A stretch of DNA of 10,123 bases from JAZRUY01 sp045598845 (GTDB lineage: Bacteria; Verrucomicrobiota; Lentisphaeria; Victivallales; Victivallaceae): NCBI GenBank assembly GCA_045598845.1, contig JAZRUY010000117.1, positions 1 to 10,123 of the forward strand. Direction: 5' to 3'. The translations under genes were made by a program, and so were the position numbers. The notes beneath the pieces were generated by a model. That model saw nothing but the letters and a program-made list of their open reading frames with translations, was not told the origin of the DNA and searched no databases. Below are positions 6,734 to 10,123 of this stretch, one piece after another (positions within the stretch are counted from its first letter, which is position 1; each line of letters opens with the position of its first letter).

Positions 6734-7170
6734 TTTGACTCCATGATTATGGTTACCGGCCCGTCATTTTCGATATTCAGTTTCATGTCAGCACCGAAAA
6801 CTCCGCATTCCGTATGAATTCCCAGCCCGCGCAGCGCTTCCACAAAAGCGTTGTAAACCGGTTCCGCCGTTTCTCCCGGCGCCGCGGCGCTGAAAGACGG
6901 CCGGCGGCTGTGCGACGCGTCGGCGTACAAAGTGAACTGGCTCACCGCCAGCACCGCGCCGCCGCGGTCTTTCAGCGAGAGGTTCATTTTGCCGTTGTCA
7001 TCTTCGAAAATCCGCAGATTGGCGCATTTTTCCGCCAGTTTCACGGCATCCTCCGCGGTGTCGCCGTGGGTCACGCCCGCCAGTATCACCAGTCCGCCGT
7101 CGATGCGGCCGGTTACTTTTCCGCCGACCGACACCGAACTTTTCCCCGAACGCTGTATCACCAGTCTCAT
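6730..7170 (-). CDS. dtd: D-aminoacyl-tRNA deacylase
   Basis: Dtd hydrolyses D-amino acids (and mischarged glycine) from tRNA and so protects translation. The 146-aa product is the family's usual size. It has SQFTL (77-81), the C-terminal NDGPVT (135-140) with the Gly-cisPro pair that rejects L-amino acids, and GVFGADMKL (123-131). The frame runs on to 7284, but the start at 7170 (MRLVIQRS) is chosen because family members begin there and the extension only reads antisense-like sequence inside folE. The start overlaps the folE stop as ATGA, and only a weak Shine-Dalgarno is visible, which suggests translational coupling. The 3' end overlaps dxr in the same way. Confidence 0.95.
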   Translation of the reverse strand: MRLVIQRSGKSSVSVGGKVTGRIDGGLVILAGVTHGDTAEDAVKLAEKCANLRIFEDDNGKMNLSLKDRGGAVLAVSQFTLYADASHSRRPSFSAAAPGETAEPVYNAFVEALRGLGIHTECGVFGADMKLNIENDGPVTIIMESK

Positions 7171-7706
7171 CGTATCAGCCGGGTGAATTCGTTGCGGGTG
7201 GCCAGCGTGCTGCGGAAAGTGCCGAGCATCGAACTGGTGGTCATCACCGAATTCTGCTTTTCCACCCCGCGCATCTGCATGCACAGATGCCGCGCTTCCA
7301 TCACTACCCCGACTCCCTCCGGATGCACCGCTTCCATTATGGCTTCGGAAATCTGGCGCGTCAGCCGTTCCTGCACCTGCAGCCTTCTGGCGAACATATC
7401 CACGATGCGCGCGATTTTACTCACCCCGGCGATTTTGCCGCGCGGTATGTATCCTACATGGCATCTTCCGAAAAAGGGCAGCAGATGGTGTTCGCACAGG
7501 CTGAAAAATTCGATGTCGCGCACGATGACCATGTCATCCGAATCGGTGTCGAACAGCGCCCCGTTGAGTACTTTTTGCAGATCCTGGGTATAACCCCTGG
7601 TCAGAAATTTATAACTTGCCTCCACCCGTTTGGGTGTGTCGCGCAAACCTTCCCGGTCCGGGTTTTCGCCCATTTCGAGAATAATTTTCCGAATCTCGTC
7701 TTTCAT
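7167..7706 (-). CDS. folE: GTP cyclohydrolase I
   Basis: FolE converts GTP to 7,8-dihydroneopterin triphosphate, the entry to folate and other pterins or deazapurines; it is a cytoplasmic zinc-dependent decamer. The 179-aa protein carries ENPDREGLRDTP (14-25), the zinc-site CEHHLLPF (71-78, Cys71 and His74), the second zinc motif RHLCMQMRGV (139-148, Cys142), and the typical TSSMLG (157-162) before its C-terminus. The frame is open up to 8069, but the true start is the ATG at 7706: AAGGTGA lies a few bases upstream, the family N-terminus fits, and any longer form would run through the SGNH gene in another frame. It follows the SGNH gene by 14 bp and overlaps dtd by 4 bp. Confidence 0.97.
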   Translation of the reverse strand: MKDEIRKIILEMGENPDREGLRDTPKRVEASYKFLTRGYTQDLQKVLNGALFDTDSDDMVIVRDIEFFSLCEHHLLPFFGRCHVGYIPRGKIAGVSKIARIVDMFARRLQVQERLTRQISEAIMEAVHPEGVGVVMEARHLCMQMRGVEKQNSVMTTSSMLGTFRSTLATRNEFTRLIR

Positions 7707-7720
7707 TCCGTCACCTTGAA

Positions 7721-8365
7721 TTATAATTTCACCGCTTTCAGCCAGGCGTCGGCGATCAGCTGGTGCCCGAGCAGGGTGGGGTGCACCCCGTCGGCAAGAA
7801 CTTCCGGTCCGCCGAATTTTTTCGCCGCCTTGTTCAGCATTTCCTGCAGCGGCAGAAACCGGGCGCCGTATTTTTCCGCCAGTCCGCGCACGGTTTTCCC
7901 GCGGGCGGCGATTTCCGGTTTCCATTTCGCCGACGTGGCTCCGCCCTTGAAACAGAGTATAAAAGGCTCCAGCAGCACGATTCTGCAGCGCGGCAGCGTT
8001 TTTTTCGTCCATTCCAGCAGCATGTCGTAGATTTGCGCGTAGCGTTCCGGTTCCACGCCGTTGCCGCACTGGTATTCATGCCAGGTGTCGTTCACCCCGA
8101 TGAGTATGCTCAGCAGATCCGGTTTCAGCGCCAGCGTGTCGGTTTTCCAGCGGGCGTACAGGTCCACCACCCGGTTCCCGCTTACCCCGCGGTTGAATAC
8201 GGCATATTTCCCGGCCGGGTTGTCGGCCAGCAGCCGGGCGGCGATCAGCCGCGGATATCCGCCGCCGAGCTGCTTTTCCGCATCGGGGAAGCAGGTCCGG
8301 TCGGCATCGGTTATCGAATCACCTTGAAACAGAATCCTGTGCATTCCGTGTTTACCTTTTTCCAT
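7721..8365 (-). CDS. SGNH/GDSL-family hydrolase (probable esterase)
   Basis: The 214-aa protein shows all four SGNH blocks: GDSIT (15-19) with the nucleophile Ser17, GVSGNR (60-65) with the oxyanion glycine, GVND (90-93) with Asn92, and DGVHPT (192-197) with Asp192 and His195. Such enzymes remove acyl groups from sugars, lipids or cell-wall polymers; the substrate cannot be told from sequence. There is no signal peptide or membrane segment, so it is probably cytoplasmic. Placed 5 bp after rhaA, it could deacetylate a rhamnose-containing oligosaccharide, but that is inference. An alternative start is the ATG at 8344 (MHRILFQGDSITD), which has AAGG about ten bases upstream and matches where many relatives begin; the two options differ by seven residues. 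Confidence 0.9.
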   Translation of the reverse strand: MEKGKHGMHRILFQGDSITDADRTCFPDAEKQLGGGYPRLIAARLLADNPAGKYAVFNRGVSGNRVVDLYARWKTDTLALKPDLLSILIGVNDTWHEYQCGNGVEPERYAQIYDMLLEWTKKTLPRCRIVLLEPFILCFKGGATSAKWKPEIAARGKTVRGLAEKYGARFLPLQEMLNKAAKKFGGPEVLADGVHPTLLGHQLIADAWLKAVKL

Positions 8366-8370
8366 AACTG

Positions 8371-9618
8371 TTATCCGCGCGCCGCCAGCACTTCTTTCTC
8401 GTATCTGCGCACCTCATCAATCCACCCGCATCCGGGCACGCCGCAGCGCCTGCAGTATTCATTCCAGACCGCGCCGAACGGCAGTGATTTCATTTCCTCG
8501 GTCGCCGCGAACACGCCGGTGACATCTCCGGCCTTCTCCATGCCGCTGATGAGGTCCGCCGGTTCCAGCAGCGCCGCCAGCAGCGCCCGGCTCATGTTGC
8601 GCGCGCCGACGGTCCAGGCAGCGATACGGTTGATGGGGGCGTCGAAATAGTCGAGCCCGATATGCACCCTCTTGTCGAAGTTGTGCCGCACGATCTCCGC
8701 GGCGATATTGCGCAGCTCGTCGTCCAGGGTGATCACATGGTCGCTGTCCCAGCGCACGCCGCGGCTCACATGCAGCAGTATTTCATCAGTGAAGAGCAGC
8801 GCGCTGGATATCTTGTCGGAAATCACCTCGGTGGGGTGAAAATGTCCGGCGTCGAAACAGATCAGTTTGCGGTTTTTCATCGCGTAAAGCATATAGAACT
8901 CGTGCGACCCGTAAGTGCAGCTTTCCGCTCCGATGCCGAAAAGTTTGCTTTCCAGCGCGTCGCGGTTGTATTTCTCATCGCAGGGAACCGCGAAGATACG
9001 GTCGAGCGAATCCGCCAGTCTGGCGCGCGGGGCCAGCCGGTCGTAAGGCATGTTTTTCGCGCCGTCCGGCACCCAGAAATTGGTGATGCAGCAGTTTTCC
9101 AGTTCCCGCCCGAAATGCTCTGCGATTTTACGGCAGGCGATTCCGTGTTCCACCCAGTAGTCGCGCACGCCCTTGTCCGGGCTGGAAAGCGACAGACCGT
9201 CCTTCATCATCGGATGCGAGAAATAGGTCGGATTGAAATCCAGACCGAGCCGGTTTTCCTTCGCCCAGTCCAGCCAGCGGGAAAAATTTTCGGCGGTGAT
9301 CTTATTGCGCTCTGTTTTCGCGCCGTTGACTTTTTCCGCGTATATCGCATGCAGATTGAGCCGCTTTTTCCCCGGCACCAGTTTCAGCACGGTTTCGATA
9401 TCGCGGCGCAGTTCTTCCGGATTCCGCGCCCGTCCGGGGTAGTTCCCCGTTACCGCCAGTCCGCCGTCCAGTTCGCCGGCTGACTCGAATCCGGCCACGT
9501 CGTCGCCCTGCCAGCAATGCAGGCTTACCGGTATTTCGTCCAGCCGTTTGAAAGCGGCTTCCACATCCACGCCCAGTCCGGCATAGATTTCCTTCGCCTG
9601 TTCGAACATCGCGCTCAT
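8371..9618 (-). CDS. rhaA: L-rhamnose isomerase
   Basis: RhaA converts L-rhamnose to L-rhamnulose in the cytoplasm, the first step of rhamnose catabolism, using Mn/Zn. The 415-aa protein is collinear with E. coli RhaA. Its signatures are PVSLHCWQGDDVAGFE (30-45), TGNYPG (57-62), RLNLHAIY (86-93), LGLDFNP (124-130), ESKLFGIGAES (223-233), DAGHFHPTEVISDKIS (256-271), HVSRGVRWDSDHV (283-295) and HIGLDYFDA (319-327). The metal ligands Glu223, Asp256, His283, Asp291, Asp293 and Asp323 are all present. The ATG at 9618 has a strong GAGGAGG five bases upstream. No rhaB, rhaD or rhamnose regulator is in the window, so the rest of the pathway must be elsewhere. It heads a run of housekeeping genes, an odd place for a sugar-catabolic gene. 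Confidence 0.97.
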   Translation of the reverse strand: MSAMFEQAKEIYAGLGVDVEAAFKRLDEIPVSLHCWQGDDVAGFESAGELDGGLAVTGNYPGRARNPEELRRDIETVLKLVPGKKRLNLHAIYAEKVNGAKTERNKITAENFSRWLDWAKENRLGLDFNPTYFSHPMMKDGLSLSSPDKGVRDYWVEHGIACRKIAEHFGRELENCCITNFWVPDGAKNMPYDRLAPRARLADSLDRIFAVPCDEKYNRDALESKLFGIGAESCTYGSHEFYMLYAMKNRKLICFDAGHFHPTEVISDKISSALLFTDEILLHVSRGVRWDSDHVITLDDELRNIAAEIVRHNFDKRVHIGLDYFDAPINRIAAWTVGARNMSRALLAALLEPADLISGMEKAGDVTGVFAATEEMKSLPFGAVWNEYCRRCGVPGCGWIDEVRRYEKEVLAARG

Positions 9619-9623
9619 GTTTT

Positions 9624-9630
9624 CCTCCTC
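9624..9630 (-). promoter_or_regulatory. Strong ribosome binding site of rhaA
   Basis: GAGGAGG lies five bases before the ATG at 9618, the best Shine-Dalgarno in the window. It favours this start over the in-frame ATG three codons further in. Confidence 0.8.
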
Positions 9631-9659
9631 GCGAATTCAATATGTATCGTTTTTATCAG

Positions 9660-9711
9660 GGTTCCGCGCTTCTGTCTGCCGTCCGGGAACCGCGGCGCCG
9701 GTGTGCCGCGG
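9660..9711 (-). repeat. Two potential hairpins in the leader region before rhaA
   Basis: Arms CCGCGGC (9705-9711 read on the minus strand) and GCCGCGG (9690-9696) form a strong 7-bp G+C stem with an 8-base loop. A second 6-bp pair, GGTTCC (9686-9691) with GGAACC (9660-9665), shares two bases with the first, so the two stems compete at the junction. Neither is followed by a clear T-run. The first could be a weak or Rho-assisted terminator for the prepilin peptidase gene, or part of a leader. An A+T-rich stretch at 9635-9657 could hold a -10 element, but I see no convincing -35. Confidence 0.3.
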
Positions 9712-9734
9712 AAACGTTTGGAAACGGCCGTTTC
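9711..9734. promoter_or_regulatory. Tandem palindromes, candidate operator sites upstream of rhaA
   Basis: GAAACGGCCGTTTC (9721-9734) is a perfect 14-bp palindrome. Immediately beside it, GAAACGTTTG (9711-9720) is a 10-bp near-palindrome with the same GAAACG half-site. Palindromes with a central CG step and A/T flanks resemble operators of LacI-family repressors, which often control sugar genes. The pair lies about 95-115 bp before the rhaA ATG and just past the upstream stop codon. The binding protein is unknown, and a chance origin for the weaker site cannot be excluded. Confidence 0.4.
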
Positions 9735-9743
9735 AAATGTAGT

Positions 9744-10123
9744 TCATTTGCCGGATATGCGCAAGTACATCCGCAGCAGTTTTTCACCGGCGAAAATCCA
9801 GATCACCGCGGCGGCAGCCAGGAAAGGCCCCAGCGGAATTTCCCGTCCGCGCAGCGGGGCATGCCGCCGCAGGGCGCCGCCGATGCTCCATGCCAGCGCC
9901 ATGATACTGCCGGCGAGCAGACAGAACAGCCCTCCGAACAGTCCGGTCAGCGCCGTCAGCGCCATGCCGTATTTCACATCTCCGAATCCGAAAATATCCC
10001 GTCCGGCCAGTTTTCTTCCGCCGGATGCGAACAATGCGAGAAAAGCCCCTGTCAGCACCGCCGCTCCGGCGGTTGCCGCCAGCGCGGTCCACCGGTCGGC
10101 GGTTCCGCAGATTTGCGGAAACG
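9744..10123 (-). CDS. Type IV prepilin peptidase (A24 family), N-terminus outside the window
   Basis: The frame is open to the right edge, giving the last 125 residues. They contain FGFGDVKYG, the GxGD motif with the second catalytic aspartate of A24 aspartyl proteases. This is followed by hydrophobic segments (ALTALTGLFGGLFCLLAGSIMALAW) and the family's C-terminal PLGPFLAAAAV before a short basic tail. These inner-membrane enzymes cut prepilin and pseudopilin leaders and usually methylate the new N-terminus. The first aspartate and any cysteine-rich methylase domain are off-window, so PilD-like and shorter CpaA-like forms cannot be told apart. A GTG at 10058 is inside the frame but is not the likely start, because coding-like hydrophobic sequence continues upstream of it. 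rhaA follows after 125 bp. Confidence 0.88.
   Translation of the reverse strand, partial: FPQICGTADRWTALAATAGAAVLTGAFLALFASGGRKLAGRDIFGFGDVKYGMALTALTGLFGGLFCLLAGSIMALAWSIGGALRRHAPLRGREIPLGPFLAAAAVIWIFAGEKLLRMYLRISGK

Noticed and set aside
5436..6746. A 436-codon plus-strand open frame (and a 384-codon one at 5663-6817), opposite dxr and longer than it
   Set aside because: Both are antisense shadows of G+C-rich coding sequence. The minus strand carries all Dxr motifs, while these translations are low-complexity (Ser/Ala-rich or Arg/His-rich) with no recognisable domain.
7171..7284. N-terminal extension of dtd into folE
   Set aside because: The extension is an alternate-frame reading of the folE 3' end; Dtd proteins start at MRLVIQR, which coincides with the ATGA overlap.
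7707..8069. N-terminal extension of folE into the SGNH hydrolase gene
   Set aside because: It reads an arginine-rich out-of-frame translation of the SGNH gene; the start at 7706 has a ribosome binding site and the family N-terminus.
1..10123. CRISPR array, insertion sequence, phage or defence-system genes
   Set aside because: I looked for regular direct repeats, transposase or integrase motifs and known defence domains and saw none; all long frames are explained by the listed genes.

Overview
The window reads as a chromosomal, mostly housekeeping segment of a G+C-rich bacterium. Nearly everything lies on the minus strand. The genes found are: a MEP (non-mevalonate) isoprenoid pathway pair (dxr, ispG), an RseP-type site-2 protease, GTP cyclohydrolase I, D-aminoacyl-tRNA deacylase, an SGNH hydrolase, L-rhamnose isomerase, a type IV prepilin peptidase cut by the right edge, an Mrp/NBP35-type Fe-S ATPase and a tRNA-Leu(UAA). 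The envelope protease, prepilin peptidase and signal-peptide protein suggest a Gram-negative cell. The mix of deoxy-sugar use, prepilin processing and an enlarged RseP would fit the Lentisphaerae/Verrucomicrobia (PVC) group. That placement is an inference; no marker here proves it.

Layout, left to right. 1-411 is A+T-richer, with a short open frame running in from the left edge (possibly the end of an unidentified plus-strand gene) and a hairpin terminator. 412-496 is tRNA-Leu(UAA), seven bases past the stop codon of mrp (504-1349). A candidate promoter at about 1406-1434 can serve both. 1448-1477 is a clear Rho-independent terminator for the upstream gene, an unrecognised secreted protein (1498-2481). 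2482-2723 is an intergenic control region with a candidate promoter and two inverted repeats. 2724-9618 is one tightly packed run of seven genes, read from the right: rhaA, SGNH hydrolase, folE, dtd, dxr, rseP, ispG. Three of its junctions are 4-bp ATGA overlaps; the largest gap is 36 bp. 9619-9743 carries palindromes that look like operator sites. 9744-10123 is the C-terminal part of the prepilin peptidase.

How the genes work together. Dxr and IspG catalyse an early and a late step of the MEP pathway, and dxr-rseP-ispG is a gene order known from many bacteria. FolE opens the pterin/folate route. Dtd removes D-amino acids from mischarged tRNA. The unusual part is that this housekeeping run is headed by a sugar-catabolic gene (rhaA) with palindromes in front of it. 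I see no CRISPR array, insertion sequence, phage gene or evident defence system. I do not see a clearly novel system; the best leads are the mixed operon with its putative operators, the three-PDZ RseP and the orphan secreted protein.
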